In this document: positions 1 through 8,865 of the stretch, one piece after another
Layout of the letters: each line of letters begins with the position of its first letter
How positions within the stretch are numbered: the first letter of the stretch is position 1
Source: DYFX01 sp964400625
GTDB lineage: Bacteria > Patescibacteriota > Patescibacteriia > SG8-24 > DYFX01
Length of the DNA: 64,000 nt
NCBI GenBank assembly: GCA_964400625.1
Contig: CAYNUS010000001.1
Coordinates: forward strand, 124,001-188,000
Direction: 5' to 3'
Notes under the pieces: model-generated
Told to the model about the DNA's origin: nothing
What the model saw: the letters and a program-made list of their open reading frames with translations, nothing else
Databases searched by the model: none
Position numbers and translations under genes: made by a program

Positions 1-1220
1 TATCCGCGCTTGCGGACGATGATGTGTTTCGGCCGGGTGCGGGACATCGACGAGATTACGTACGTCAGGCCGTCTTCGTCAAGGGACTCCCCGACTTTCG
101 GCCGGCGTCCGAAGCGCTCGAGGACGTATTCGCCGATCTGGCCCTCGAACGGGATGGCGACGTTGAAGAAATGGTTGATCTTCGCGGCGGGCGTGCCTTC
201 GTCGACCAGGATCTCGTTCTTCGAGATGCGCTTGATGGTCTCGGGCCGCACGTCCTTCTCGTCGGTGATCTCGCCGACGAGCTCCTCGAGCACGTCCTCG
301 AGCGTGACGACGCCGACCATGCGGCCGTCGGCGTCCTCGACGATGGCGAGGTGCTGTTCCTTCTGCTGGAAGAGCGGGAGCAGGTCGTCGGCGGCGAAAT
401 CGCTCCGGACGCGCAAGGCTTCCTGCAGGAAGTCGGTCGGCGTCGCCTGGAACTCGTCGCGCGCGGCGGCGGCGATGAGGTCGCGGGTGAGCGCGATGCC
501 GAGGATCTGCTCGGGGGCGTCGCCCGTGACAGGCACGCGCGAATGCCGGAGGTCGAGCACGCGGCGGCGCTGCTCGCCGATCGCGACGTCGCCCGGGATG
601 GTCTCCACGCGGTCGGCCGGCGTCATCATGTCGTCGGCGGTGATGTCGTTCAGGCGGAACACGCGGCGAATCATGGCCGACTCGTCATGCTCGATGGATC
701 CGGCCTCGCGGCCGAGGAGCGCCATCATCTTGATCTCGTCCTCGGAGACCTTCGTCTTCATCGCGTGCGGCACGTGGAACGGCTTGACCATCGTGTTGAT
801 GACCCAGAGCACGGGACGGAAGACGCCGATCAGCACGAGGACGACGGGCGCGAGCAGCGGGGCGACGCGGTCGGCGTGGTGCTCGCCGAGGGTCTTGGGG
901 ACCAGTTCGGAGAAGATGATGATGGCCAGCGTGAAGGCGGCGAAGAAGACGCCCATGACGGCGGAGGAGAAGACGTCGGCGGCGAGCGCGCCGACCAGGG
1001 CGGAACCGACGATGTTCGCGATGTTGTTGATGATGACGATCGTGCCGATGGCGCGCGTCATGTCCTCCTTGATCTTCACGAGCGCCTTGGCGCCCGGCTT
1101 CCCGGCCTGCAGCATCGTCCGCGCCCGCGAATACGGGACGCTGAAAAGAGCCGCTTCGGTGCCGGAAGCGACGGCGGACAGCGACATGACGAGGAGCGCG
1201 ACGAGGATGAGGACGGTCAT
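1..1220 (-). CDS. CNNM/CBS/CorC-domain membrane protein (HlyC/CorC family), runs to window edge
   Basis: The frame opens at ATG 1220 and stays open to base 1, giving about 406 residues; the last two bases read TA, so a stop may fall exactly at the edge. The N-terminal CNNM membrane domain carries the family signature IIFSELVPKTLG near residue 100. It is followed by a paired CBS region (DDMMTPADRVETIPGD; LEDVLEELVGEI) and a C-terminal CorC_HlyC domain. The family is linked to Mg2+/Co2+ homeostasis at the inner membrane. It is the last visible gene of an eight-gene minus-strand envelope operon, 10 nt after the DUF2207 gene. Transport substrate is not visible from sequence. Confidence 0.9.
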   Translation of the reverse strand, partial: MTVLILVALLVMSLSAVASGTEAALFSVPYSRARTMLQAGKPGAKALVKIKEDMTRAIGTIVIINNIANIVGSALVGALAADVFSSAVMGVFFAAFTLAIIIFSELVPKTLGEHHADRVAPLLAPVVLVLIGVFRPVLWVINTMVKPFHVPHAMKTKVSEDEIKMMALLGREAGSIEHDESAMIRRVFRLNDITADDMMTPADRVETIPGDVAIGEQRRRVLDLRHSRVPVTGDAPEQILGIALTRDLIAAAARDEFQATPTDFLQEALRVRSDFAADDLLPLFQQKEQHLAIVEDADGRMVGVVTLEDVLEELVGEITDEKDVRPETIKRISKNEILVDEGTPAAKINHFFNVAIPFEGQIGEYVLERFGRRPKVGESLDEDGLTYVISSMSRTRPKHIIVRKRG

Positions 1221-1230
1221 GGGCGGTATC

Positions 1231-2913
1231 TTACCACGAGCCTCCGCCGCCTCCGCCGCCTCCGCCTCCGGAGAAGCCTCCGCCGCCCGAACCCGATCCG
1301 CTCGAACGCGGCGGCGTCGAGGCGGCGATCATCGACGAGGACCAGCCGCTCAGGCTCTTCTCGAAGGAGACCGGCGACCAGGCGGAACCGATGACGGCGC
1401 CCTGGTACCACGTCGGCGGGGGCAGGTTGAGCGGCGCGAAGGCCTTGGCCCAGCGCGCGCCGAGGCCGAACGCCATCGCGAACGGCAAGGTCTTCTCGAA
1501 CATGTCCTGCGTCTCCATCCACGGGGCGCGGTGCTTCTCGACCGTGGCGATGAACTGCTTGTGCCCTTGCGCGTGCCAGGCGGCGGCATGGCCCTTCACG
1601 GTCCACTTGGCCATCGCCGCACCGAAGAGCGCGATGATGAGGCCGCTCGCGGCGATGGCGAGGCCCCAGGCGTTCAGGAGGCCCATGAACAGCGGAACGA
1701 TCAAGGCGCCGCCGACGGCGACATAGGCGCCGCGGGCCTTCTGCGGATGCTTTTCGAAATATCCCTCCTTCGTGAGGTGCTCGAGGAGCGCCTCTTGGAA
1801 CTCCTTGGCCTTCATGTGGAACGTGCCCTTGAGCTTCGAGACGGTGACCTGCGCCGGAGGCGGGTTCTCGATGCCGAAGAGGTCGCCGAGCAGCTTCGCC
1901 TCGTACGGCTTCACCTCGGCGTCGTTCCGGTAGTCGCGGACGAGATGCAGGACGTGATCGGTGCCCGAGCCGATCTTCGAACCGAGCAGGCCCGGCGTCT
2001 TCGTCTCCTCGATGCGCACGTAGCCGCGCACCGCGAGATCGACGATCGTGACGGCCAGGTCGTCCGTGCCCGTCGCCTGCCGCATGACGGCGTGCGCTTC
2101 GGCGGGGCGCATGTTCCAGGCGCTCTCGTACTGCGTGACCGTCGCCGGGAACTCCGGATCGTCGCCATGCTTCTTCCAGCGGCGGTACATGAAGGCCAGC
2201 GCCGCGAGCGGCAGGAGGATCGGCAGGAACTTCGCCGCGCGCGCGGCGAACGGCACGGGCGGAGGTTCCGCCACGAGGCCCTTCGGGAAGCCGACCGCGA
2301 CGGTCATGGGCGCGCCCTCGGTCTTGGCGACGAAGCCGACCGCCTCGGCGGATTCGACGATCGTGCAGTCCTCCGCCGTCGAGCCGTAGGCGCCCGTGTA
2401 GCAGCGCGCGCCCGTGACCTCGGCGCCTTCCGGCAGGGACACCGTCGCCGAGACCGTCGGCAGCGGCACGTCCCAGCCTTCGCCGGAGACGTTCCAGTAG
2501 ATCTCGTCGAACTCCGCGAAGCGGCCGATCGCTCCGCGGACCTCGTATTCGATGACGTACTCGTGCGCGCCGCGCAGGGCCGTCTCCTCCTTGCCGATCT
2601 TCCAGACGAGCTGATCGCCCTTGCGCGACGCGTCGACGCGCTCCGCCCGGCCGTCGAGCCAGACGCCGTACAGCGAGACCTCGAGGCGGTACGGATTCCC
2701 CTGGTCGTCGCGGCCTTCGATCGGGATGTAGCGGAAGATGCCGTGGCGGTCCGCGAGGAACTCCGCGGCGATCGTCTCGCGCACCTCGACGACGCCGTCG
2801 GCGCGCACGGCGATGTCCGCGCGGAAACGCTCCATGCGCCAGAGGGCCTGCGCGGAGGCGTCCGCGGGCGCGAGACAGAGCAGGACGGCGATGGCGGCGA
2901 GGAAGCGCTTCAT
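1231..2913 (-). CDS. DUF2207 family membrane protein
   Basis: A 560-residue protein with a cleavable signal peptide (MKRFLAAIAVLLCLAPADASA), an extracytoplasmic beta-rich DUF2207 domain over about the first 220 residues, membrane segments near 230-250 and 400-440, and a C-terminus of glycine runs ending in GGGGSW. The Gly-rich tail and signal-domain-TM order are typical of DUF2207 (YciQ-like) proteins, whose biochemical role is unknown. The start lies one nucleotide after the mltG stop, so the two are translationally linked. No function should be assigned beyond an envelope protein. Confidence 0.85.
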   Translation of the reverse strand: MKRFLAAIAVLLCLAPADASAQALWRMERFRADIAVRADGVVEVRETIAAEFLADRHGIFRYIPIEGRDDQGNPYRLEVSLYGVWLDGRAERVDASRKGDQLVWKIGKEETALRGAHEYVIEYEVRGAIGRFAEFDEIYWNVSGEGWDVPLPTVSATVSLPEGAEVTGARCYTGAYGSTAEDCTIVESAEAVGFVAKTEGAPMTVAVGFPKGLVAEPPPVPFAARAAKFLPILLPLAALAFMYRRWKKHGDDPEFPATVTQYESAWNMRPAEAHAVMRQATGTDDLAVTIVDLAVRGYVRIEETKTPGLLGSKIGSGTDHVLHLVRDYRNDAEVKPYEAKLLGDLFGIENPPPAQVTVSKLKGTFHMKAKEFQEALLEHLTKEGYFEKHPQKARGAYVAVGGALIVPLFMGLLNAWGLAIAASGLIIALFGAAMAKWTVKGHAAAWHAQGHKQFIATVEKHRAPWMETQDMFEKTLPFAMAFGLGARWAKAFAPLNLPPPTWYQGAVIGSAWSPVSFEKSLSGWSSSMIAASTPPRSSGSGSGGGGFSGGGGGGGGGGSW

Positions 2914-2914
2914 A

Positions 2915-3934
2915 TCAGCGGAGGTATTTGCGGTTGGCGTTATGTTCTTCGAGCGTCTTGCCGTAGTAGACCTTGCCCTCGGGATCCGTCAGGAAGTACC
3001 AGTACGGGTTCGCTTTCGGGCGGACGGCGGCGACGATGGACGAGAGGCTCGGGTTGCCGATGGGCCCCGGCGGCAGGCCGCGGTACTTATAGGTGTTCCA
3101 CGGGTGGTCGATGCGCGTCTCCTCGTAGCTCACCGACGGCTTGGAATGCCCGGTGACGTAATTCACGGTCGAATCCGCCTCGAGGCCGCGTCCGGCGTCG
3201 ACGCGCTTCCAGAAGACGTCGGAAACGAGCGCGCGATCCTCTTCGGTGCGCACCTCGCGCTCGATGACGGAGGCCATCGTGACGATCTCGTGGATCGTGC
3301 GGCCGCTCGCCGCGATCTCGGCGCGGAGTTCCGGCGTGAGCTTCGCCTCGAAGTTGGCGAGCATCTTGCGGACGAGCGCCTTCGCGCCGCCGTCGGCGTA
3401 GATGCGGTAGGTGTCGGGGAACAGGTAGCCCTCGAGCGAGGACCCGGCCGGCCTGCCCGCGAGCGCGGGATACGAAGCCGTCCAGTCCGGCAGATCCGCC
3501 TGGACCATCTCCGCGCTCTTGCCCGCCTCCGCGTAGAACTCCTCGCGCGAGACGATGCCCTCCGCCTGGAGATGATCGGCCATGTCGTCGAGCGTCCAGC
3601 CTTCGAGCAGGGTCACGGAAATCTCGTTCGAGACCGGCTTGCCCTTGGCGAGGAGCGCCTCGATCTCCGCGGTCGTCATCGAGGGCGTCAGCTCGTAGGC
3701 GCCGGCCTTGAAGGCGTCCTGGTGTCCGCGCCGCCAGACGACGTACATGAAGTAGCGCGGACTGCGGATGAGTCCGGCTTCCTCGAGGCCTTCGGCGATG
3801 GCGCGCACGCCGGAACCCTGCGGGACGACGTACAGGACGTCCGAGGGCTCCTTCGCGACGGGCTTGCCCGCCTGCGAGAACACGAAGCCGCCGAAGCCGA
3901 GCGCGAGGATGAGGGTGATGAGGATGCCTTTCAT
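2915..3934 (-). CDS. mltG: Endolytic murein transglycosylase MltG (YceG-like)
   Basis: A 339-residue protein with one N-terminal membrane anchor (ILITLILALGFGGFVFS), a LysM-like region and the YceG catalytic domain. The catalytic glutamate sits in ASVIEREV, and the family motifs SSLEGYLFPDTY, STVNYVTGH, PWNTYKYRGLPPGPIGNP and YWYFLTDPEGKVYY are all present. MltG cleaves nascent glycan strands and sets peptidoglycan chain length. It sits between manC and the DUF2207 gene with single-nucleotide gaps, in an operon that also supplies the undecaprenyl carrier. Length and motifs are normal, so the assignment is firm. Confidence 0.96.
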   Translation of the reverse strand: MKGILITLILALGFGGFVFSQAGKPVAKEPSDVLYVVPQGSGVRAIAEGLEEAGLIRSPRYFMYVVWRRGHQDAFKAGAYELTPSMTTAEIEALLAKGKPVSNEISVTLLEGWTLDDMADHLQAEGIVSREEFYAEAGKSAEMVQADLPDWTASYPALAGRPAGSSLEGYLFPDTYRIYADGGAKALVRKMLANFEAKLTPELRAEIAASGRTIHEIVTMASVIEREVRTEEDRALVSDVFWKRVDAGRGLEADSTVNYVTGHSKPSVSYEETRIDHPWNTYKYRGLPPGPIGNPSLSSIVAAVRPKANPYWYFLTDPEGKVYYGKTLEEHNANRKYLR

Positions 3935-3935
3935 G

Positions 3936-5021
3936 TCAGAGATACTTCTTCATCTTCTTCCGTTCGATCTCCTCGACGAGCTTTTTCACGTCCTGCGCGC
4001 GCGACTTCGGGCACGCCAGGATGACGTCCTCCGTCTCGATCAGGATCATGTCCTTGAGCCCCGCGACGGCGATGAGCTTGCCGGTGAAGCTGTAGAGCAG
4101 GTTGCCTTCGGAACCGACGGCGAGCGCGCGCCCGCGCGTGACGTTCGCTCCCGGCTTCTTCGCCAGGACGTCGTGGACCGCGCGCCAGTGGCCGACGTCG
4201 GCCCAGCCGAAATCCGCGGGCACGACGAGCATCTTCTTCTCTTTCTCGAGCACGCCGTAGTCGATGGAGATCGGGACGATGCGCGCGAAGGCGCGTTCGA
4301 GCGTCTTCGCCCTTTTCGGCGTCGTCCAGGACGCGCGGATCGCCTCGAGTTCCTTCCAGGTCTTCGGCAGATGCGTCCTGAAGGCGTGCATGAGCGTCTT
4401 GGCCTCCGCGACGATGAGCGTCGGGTTCCAGAGGTACTCCCACTGCGCGACGTACGACTTGGCCGTCTCGAGGTCCGGCTTCTCGCGGAAGCCCTCGACG
4501 TCGAAGATCTCGTCATGGCCTTTCGCGCGCCTGAAGCGCATGGCCTGCGAGCCCATCTTGATGTAGCCGTAGCCCGTCTCGGGATACGAAGGACGCACGC
4601 CGACGAGCGCGATCCGTCCGGCCTTCTTCGCGGCCTTTTCCGCCGTCCGGAGCACGCGCCAGAATTCCTTCTCGTCCTTCACGTAGGCGTCGGAGTTGAT
4701 GGTGGCGACCGTCGCCTTCGGATCGCGCGCGAGCGCCACGGCGGCGCCGAAACCGATCGCGGCGGCGGTGTCGCGCTTCATCGGTTCCACGAGCAGGTTG
4801 CCGGCAGGGAGCTCGGGCAGGTCCTCGCGGATGAGGTGCGCCTGCGCGGCGCCGGTGACGACGAGGATGCGCGACGCGGGCAGTCCCGCGCGCAGGCGCT
4901 TCCAGGTCGAACGCAGGAGCGTGTCCGCGCCGAGGATGGGCTGGAGCTGTTTCGGGATCGATTTCCGGGAGACGGGCCAGAGGCGCGTGCCGCTGCCGCC
5001 GGCGAGGAGGATGGCGTACAT
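3936..5021 (-). CDS. manC: Mannose-1-phosphate guanylyltransferase
   Basis: A 361-residue nucleotidyltransferase starting MYAILLAGGSGTRLWPVSR, with the G-G-x-G-x-R-L signature, PKQ motif, NSDAYV metal-binding Asp region, ETGYGYI and the FREKPD sugar-phosphate motif. It makes GDP-mannose from mannose-1-P and GTP. It lacks the C-terminal isomerase (cupin) domain of bifunctional ManC proteins, as expected for this length. It starts one nucleotide after the uppP stop; the context (UppP, PAP2, MltG) suggests surface glycan or glycolipid synthesis. Whether GTP is the only nucleotide used cannot be read from sequence. Confidence 0.92.
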   Translation of the reverse strand: MYAILLAGGSGTRLWPVSRKSIPKQLQPILGADTLLRSTWKRLRAGLPASRILVVTGAAQAHLIREDLPELPAGNLLVEPMKRDTAAAIGFGAAVALARDPKATVATINSDAYVKDEKEFWRVLRTAEKAAKKAGRIALVGVRPSYPETGYGYIKMGSQAMRFRRAKGHDEIFDVEGFREKPDLETAKSYVAQWEYLWNPTLIVAEAKTLMHAFRTHLPKTWKELEAIRASWTTPKRAKTLERAFARIVPISIDYGVLEKEKKMLVVPADFGWADVGHWRAVHDVLAKKPGANVTRGRALAVGSEGNLLYSFTGKLIAVAGLKDMILIETEDVILACPKSRAQDVKKLVEEIERKKMKKYL

Positions 5022-5022
5022 G

Positions 5023-5796
5023 TCAGCGGAGGATGAGGAACCAGAACGCGAGGCCGGCGAAGATGCGATAGACGCCGAACGCCGTGAAGTCGTGCGTCCG
5101 CACGTAGCCCAGGAACCACTTCACGCTGGCGTACGCGACGACGAACGCCGTCGCCATGCCGAGCGCGAGCAGACCGAACTCGGACGCGCTGAAGGCGAAT
5201 CCGGATTTCAGGAGGTCGAGCCCGGTCGCGGCGGCCATGGTCGGGATCGCCAGCATGAAGGAGAACTCCACGATCGCCGCGCGCGACCAGCCGAGCCCCA
5301 TGCCGCCCAGGATCGTGGCGGCCGAACGCGAGACGCCGGGGATCATCGCCACGGACTGCGCGAGGCCGACCAGCACCGCGTCCTTGTAGGACATCGCGGC
5401 GAGATCGGCTTTGGGCGCGGCGGAAGGCTTGAAGAGCTTCTCGAAGGCGATGAGCGCGGCGCCGCCCAGCACGAGCGCGGCGACGACGACCGCGGCGTTG
5501 CCGAGCAGGTAGGTCTTCACGACGCCGTACAGCGCGAGCCCGATGACCGCGGTCGGCACGAAGGCGGCGGCCACGCGCAGGAAGATCCGCCGGTCGAGCA
5601 GGAGGCGCCGCCACGAGACGGCGAGCACCGCCAGGATGGCGCCGAGCTGGACGGCGATGCCGAACGATTTCAGGAACTCCGAATCCGGCACGCGGAGCAG
5701 CTCCGAGGCGAGGATGAGGTGCCCCGTCGAGGAGACGGGCAGGAATTCCGTCAGCCCCTCGACGACGCCGAGGGCGATGGCATGGAACCAGGTCAT
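5023..5796 (-). CDS. uppP: Undecaprenyl-diphosphatase UppP (BacA)
   Basis: A 257-residue polytopic membrane protein with both BacA signatures: EGLTEFLPVSSTGHL near the N-terminus (catalytic Glu and Ser-rich motif) and PGVSRSAATI at mid-protein, plus about seven hydrophobic segments. It dephosphorylates undecaprenyl-PP to recycle the lipid carrier for peptidoglycan and surface polysaccharides. The ATG is preceded by no clear Shine-Dalgarno sequence but overlaps the TGA of a 39-codon ORF by four bases, suggesting translation by re-initiation. A PAP2-family phosphatase lies just upstream in the same operon. Confidence 0.96.
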   Translation of the reverse strand: MTWFHAIALGVVEGLTEFLPVSSTGHLILASELLRVPDSEFLKSFGIAVQLGAILAVLAVSWRRLLLDRRIFLRVAAAFVPTAVIGLALYGVVKTYLLGNAAVVVAALVLGGAALIAFEKLFKPSAAPKADLAAMSYKDAVLVGLAQSVAMIPGVSRSAATILGGMGLGWSRAAIVEFSFMLAIPTMAAATGLDLLKSGFAFSASEFGLLALGMATAFVVAYASVKWFLGYVRTHDFTAFGVYRIFAGLAFWFLILR

Positions 5797-5912
5797 GCCA
5801 CGTCAGAAGCCTCGCGTGGGGCTTCGATAAACCGCAGCGTCAGCCGAACGGCGGCTTCGCCTTCCCGCGTGCCAAAATCGACAGGCTGGTGATGGGCTTC
5901 TGACAGGGTCAT
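5793..5912 (-). CDS. 39-codon microprotein joined to both neighbours by ATGA overlaps
   Basis: ATG at 5912-5910 overlaps the TGA of the PAP2 gene (ATGA), and the TGA at 5795-5793 overlaps the ATG of uppP (ATGA). The predicted peptide begins MTLSEAHHQPVDFGTREGEA and continues AVRLTLRFIEAPREASDVA. It has no membrane segment, no Cys and no recognised domain. It exactly fills the only sizeable gap in an otherwise back-to-back operon, which argues that it is translated, at least to couple uppP to the PAP2 gene. Conservation in relatives is the missing evidence; it could also be a chance frame in a short spacer. Confidence 0.5.
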   Translation of the reverse strand: MTLSEAHHQPVDFGTREGEAAVRLTLRFIEAPREASDVA

Positions 5913-6490
5913 GCGTCTTTCCTCTTATACGTGCGGAAGATCGGCAGGAATTCGAGATACGGCTCGATCCCCTTCTTGATCGGCGCGGCGGCGAGGGCGG
6001 CGAGCAGGCCGACGATCGCGCCGGCCACGACGTCGGTCGGATAATGGACGCCGGCGGCCACGCGCCCGAACGCCACGAGCGCGGCCATGCAGAGGAGCGC
6101 GTTCCCCCACTTCCGGTTGCGGAGCGCGATCGCGCCCGCCAGCGCGAACGCGAGCGTGGCGTGCGCGGACGGGAAGGATTTCTCCGTCGCCATGCGGTCG
6201 GCGAGCTTGACCACGTCCTCCAGGACGGCGAACGGCCGCGGGCGGAACCAGAGGTACGCGAACGGGATCTGGACGAGCATGGCGAGGACGGCGGCCCAGA
6301 GCGCGTGCGCGAGGTTCTCGACGCGTCCCTCGAAATGCGACGTCTTCCAGGCGACGGCGACATAGCCGGCGATGAGCGCCGCCATGACGAAGATGAGGTA
6401 GGTGGCGAGGAAGACGAAGACGGCATCCAGCGCGTCCGACCGTCCGGCCAGGCCGTTGATCGCCCGGAAGCTGGCGAGGTCGATCGACAT
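5909..6490 (-). CDS. PAP2-family membrane phosphatase
   Basis: A 193-residue protein with about five hydrophobic segments and the three acid-phosphatase motifs: WFRPRPF (motif 1), SFPSAHAT (motif 2, with PSAH for the usual PSGH) and GRVAAGVHYPTDVVAG (motif 3, catalytic His and Asp). Members dephosphorylate lipid phosphates such as undecaprenyl-PP or phosphatidylglycerol-P. Its position before uppP in the same operon makes a lipid-carrier substrate likely, but that is inference. The start shares a base with the ZIP transporter stop (TGATG) and the stop overlaps the microORF start. Confidence 0.92.
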   Translation of the reverse strand: MSIDLASFRAINGLAGRSDALDAVFVFLATYLIFVMAALIAGYVAVAWKTSHFEGRVENLAHALWAAVLAMLVQIPFAYLWFRPRPFAVLEDVVKLADRMATEKSFPSAHATLAFALAGAIALRNRKWGNALLCMAALVAFGRVAAGVHYPTDVVAGAIVGLLAALAAAPIKKGIEPYLEFLPIFRTYKRKDA

Positions 6491-7251
6491 CAGTGGGCCA
6501 TCAGGCGGGTGAACAGGTAGACGATCGCGAAGCCGAGCGTGAAGAAGCCGAACTGGCGGATCATCTTCATGCGGTTCCGCTCCTTATGGATCTCCGGGAT
6601 GAGGTCGGCCGCGGCGATGTAGATGAAGCCGCCGGCCGTCACGGCCAGGAGCGCCGGCAGGGCGCCTTGGACCTGCGTCGAGAAGAAATACGCGAGCAGG
6701 GCGCCGGCGAGGCTCGCCATGGCGGAGAGGACGTTGAAGAGGATGGCGCGCTTCGGCGCGACGCCCTTCGAGAGCAGGACGCTGAAGTCCGCGACCTCCT
6801 GCGGGATCTCGTGGATGAAGACGGCGATCGTGGTGGCGACGCCGACGGCCGGGCTCACGAGGAACGAGACCGCGATGGCGGCGCCGTCGAGGAAGTTATG
6901 GAGCGTGTCGCCGAGCAGGACCATCGTCGGCGAGGTGTGCACGTCGCACTTCTCCTCGTGGCAGTGGTACCAGAGCAGGATCTTCTCGATGGAGAAGAAC
7001 GCGAGGAACCCGACGAGGACCATGAGGGCCGCCTCGTCGATGGCGTGCTCGCCCCGCAGCTCCTCGTACGCCTCCGCCGCGTGCGGCAGGAGGTCGAGGA
7101 ACGCCACGGTGAGCAGGGTGCCCGCGGCGAAACTCAGGAAATCGTGGGAACGGTCGTGCGACCAGAGCTTCCCCTTATAGAGCGCGAGCGCCAGGAGCAG
7201 GGCGACGAGGCCGGAAAGGGCGCTGGCGGCGATGATCCAGATGAGCGTCAT
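6490..7251 (-). CDS. ZIP-family divalent metal transporter
   Basis: A 253-residue, eight-helix type membrane protein carrying the ZIP metal-site motifs HNFLDGAAIA in the fourth helix and HEIPQEVADF in the fifth, where the His, Asn/Asp and Glu residues bind metal. A His- and Cys-containing loop (WYHCHEEKCDVH) lies in the cytoplasmic region between helices. It imports Zn2+ or related ions; the exact metal is unknown. It heads the envelope operon. A TACGAT -10 box (+ strand 7260-7265) ends 8 nt before the ATG with no Shine-Dalgarno site, which fits a leaderless transcript. Confidence 0.93.
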   Translation of the reverse strand: MTLIWIIAASALSGLVALLLALALYKGKLWSHDRSHDFLSFAAGTLLTVAFLDLLPHAAEAYEELRGEHAIDEAALMVLVGFLAFFSIEKILLWYHCHEEKCDVHTSPTMVLLGDTLHNFLDGAAIAVSFLVSPAVGVATTIAVFIHEIPQEVADFSVLLSKGVAPKRAILFNVLSAMASLAGALLAYFFSTQVQGALPALLAVTAGGFIYIAAADLIPEIHKERNRMKMIRQFGFFTLGFAIVYLFTRLMAH

Positions 7252-7259
7252 ATGGAGGC

Positions 7260-7265
7260 ATCGTA
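7260..7265 (-). promoter_or_regulatory. -10 box of the ZIP/envelope operon
   Basis: On the minus strand TACGAT ends 8 nt before the ATG of the ZIP gene. No convincing -35 is seen. Spacing would place the transcript start at or next to the start codon. Confidence 0.45.
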
Positions 7266-7275
7266 CCCGAAACGC

Positions 7276-8865
7276 CTATTCCTTTCCAGATTCGGCGCTT
7301 TTGCGCATCGGCAGGTCGGAGGCGACCCAGGCCGGCTTGTCGATCCTGGTGAAATCGATGGGATCGGTCTCGGTCTTGCCGTAGCCGGGCTTGAGCGAGA
7401 TCAGGTAGTACTCCCCCGGCCCGACGTGGAAGCTGTAGCGCCCCTCCGCGTCGGTGAGCTTGGATTCGAGGACCTTGTGGTACGGGAGCGAAAGGATGCG
7501 GACGACGGCGCCCTTGAGCGGCTTGCGGGTGTCGATGTCGTAGACGGTCCCCTGCGACTTCGGCGTCGCCGGTTCCGCCAGGCGCTTGAAGAGCTGGTAG
7601 AGGAAGAGCTGGACGAGGAAGACGATCAGCATCGGCACGCCCGGCGTGACGGCCAGCGCGACGAGGCCGAGCGCGGGACCCGCCGCGGCCAGGGCCTTGC
7701 GGAGCGCCTTCTTGTTGCGGTCGGAGAGCAGCACCTTGGCTTCGGCCGCCGTCTCGAACGCGGGGTCCATCGGCACGTTGACCGTCAGCGTCTTGCCGCC
7801 TTCCGTCACCTGGATGAGGTTGCCGTGGTAGACGTCCGTATACGGCCCGTCATCGGCGACGTCCGCGACCGAAGCGGCCGGGAACGTGAAGCCCGGCTTC
7901 ACGGCTTCGAGGCGGTAGCTGCCCGCCGGCGGCGTGAAGGCGAAGCGCCCGTCCTTGTCGGTGACCTTCGTGGCGATCGGACGGTTGGTGCCGGCTTCGA
8001 CGAGGCGGATGGTGGCGAGGTCGATCGGGACCTTCGTGCCGGCGTGATAGACGACGCCCCAGCCCTGGCGCGTGCGGCGCGTGAGGAAGAGGTACGGCTG
8101 GGCGAGGACGAGGAGCAGGAACTGCCCGGCGTTGGCGAGCGGAAGCGCGGTCGCGAACGCGGCCAGGAATCCGGCGATGGAACCGGCGACGGCGACCGGC
8201 GCGACCACCGCCTTGTTGGCGGCCTGCACGTCGTCGCGTTCGGCGACCTGGCGCGCGAGCGCGGCCGTCTCCTGGGCGGTGCCGAGCGCGGCGGCGACCT
8301 CTTCGGCGGACGGCACGTACGCGCGGAGCTGGGCGAACGCGGAGACGCCGCTCGCGCCCGCCTCCTCGCCGAGCACGCCGGCGTCCGTCAGGAGGTGCGG
8401 GCCTTCGGCGAGCGAGCCCGTCGGATATTCGAGCGCGAAGGTCACCTCGTAGCTCGGGCAATCCTCCGAGCACAGGCTGCCGTCGCGCTCTTTCGAGCGG
8501 TACAGGTACGGCAGGCCGTTCGGCAGGGCGTTGAACGGGACGTTCAGGAGGTAGATGGCGCCGCGCTCGCCGCCGATCGGCGTGATGCCGGCGTCCGAGA
8601 TGACCTTCGCCTCGTCGGAACCGAGGACGAGTCCCGCGCTCGGCGCGTCCGGATAGCTGCCGTGCTGCTCGAAATACAGCTCGATGGCGTTGTAGAGCGT
8701 GCGGATGTCGGAGACGCGCTTGGCGTCGCGCGCCTTGCCGCGCACGAGCGAATACGACGTCATGCCCGCCACGGAGAGCAGGCCGATGATGGTCGTCGTG
8801 ATGAGGAGCTCGATCAGCGTGAAGCCCCTTTTCCCGGACGCGGCGTTTTTTTCGGATACGCGCAT
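7276..8865 (-). CDS. Type IV prepilin-like protein with carboxypeptidase-regulatory-like repeats
   Basis: A 529-residue protein starting MRVSEKNAASGKRG, then FTLIELLITTTIIGLLSVAG: a class III leader with prepilin peptidase cleavage between G14 and F15 and Glu at mature position 5. A pseudopilin-like region follows to about residue 200, then two membrane segments each followed by a carboxypeptidase-regulatory-like (CarboxypepD_reg) beta domain (DKDGRFAFTPPAGSYRLEA; DAEGRYSFHVGPGEYYL). It is probably a pilus or pseudopilus surface protein with sugar- or protein-binding repeats, which is inference. No other start codon exists before the leader, so the 52-nt overlap with the end of nth appears real. 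No assembly genes are in the window. Confidence 0.82.
   Translation of the reverse strand: MRVSEKNAASGKRGFTLIELLITTTIIGLLSVAGMTSYSLVRGKARDAKRVSDIRTLYNAIELYFEQHGSYPDAPSAGLVLGSDEAKVISDAGITPIGGERGAIYLLNVPFNALPNGLPYLYRSKERDGSLCSEDCPSYEVTFALEYPTGSLAEGPHLLTDAGVLGEEAGASGVSAFAQLRAYVPSAEEVAAALGTAQETAALARQVAERDDVQAANKAVVAPVAVAGSIAGFLAAFATALPLANAGQFLLLVLAQPYLFLTRRTRQGWGVVYHAGTKVPIDLATIRLVEAGTNRPIATKVTDKDGRFAFTPPAGSYRLEAVKPGFTFPAASVADVADDGPYTDVYHGNLIQVTEGGKTLTVNVPMDPAFETAAEAKVLLSDRNKKALRKALAAAGPALGLVALAVTPGVPMLIVFLVQLFLYQLFKRLAEPATPKSQGTVYDIDTRKPLKGAVVRILSLPYHKVLESKLTDAEGRYSFHVGPGEYYLISLKPGYGKTETDPIDFTRIDKPAWVASDLPMRKSAESGKE

Noticed and set aside
10..3156. 1048-residue open frame on the plus strand
   Set aside because: It is antisense to three well-supported genes (CNNM, DUF2207, mltG); the translation is Arg/Ala/Ser-rich and has no domain. 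GC-rich codon bias creates long shadow frames.
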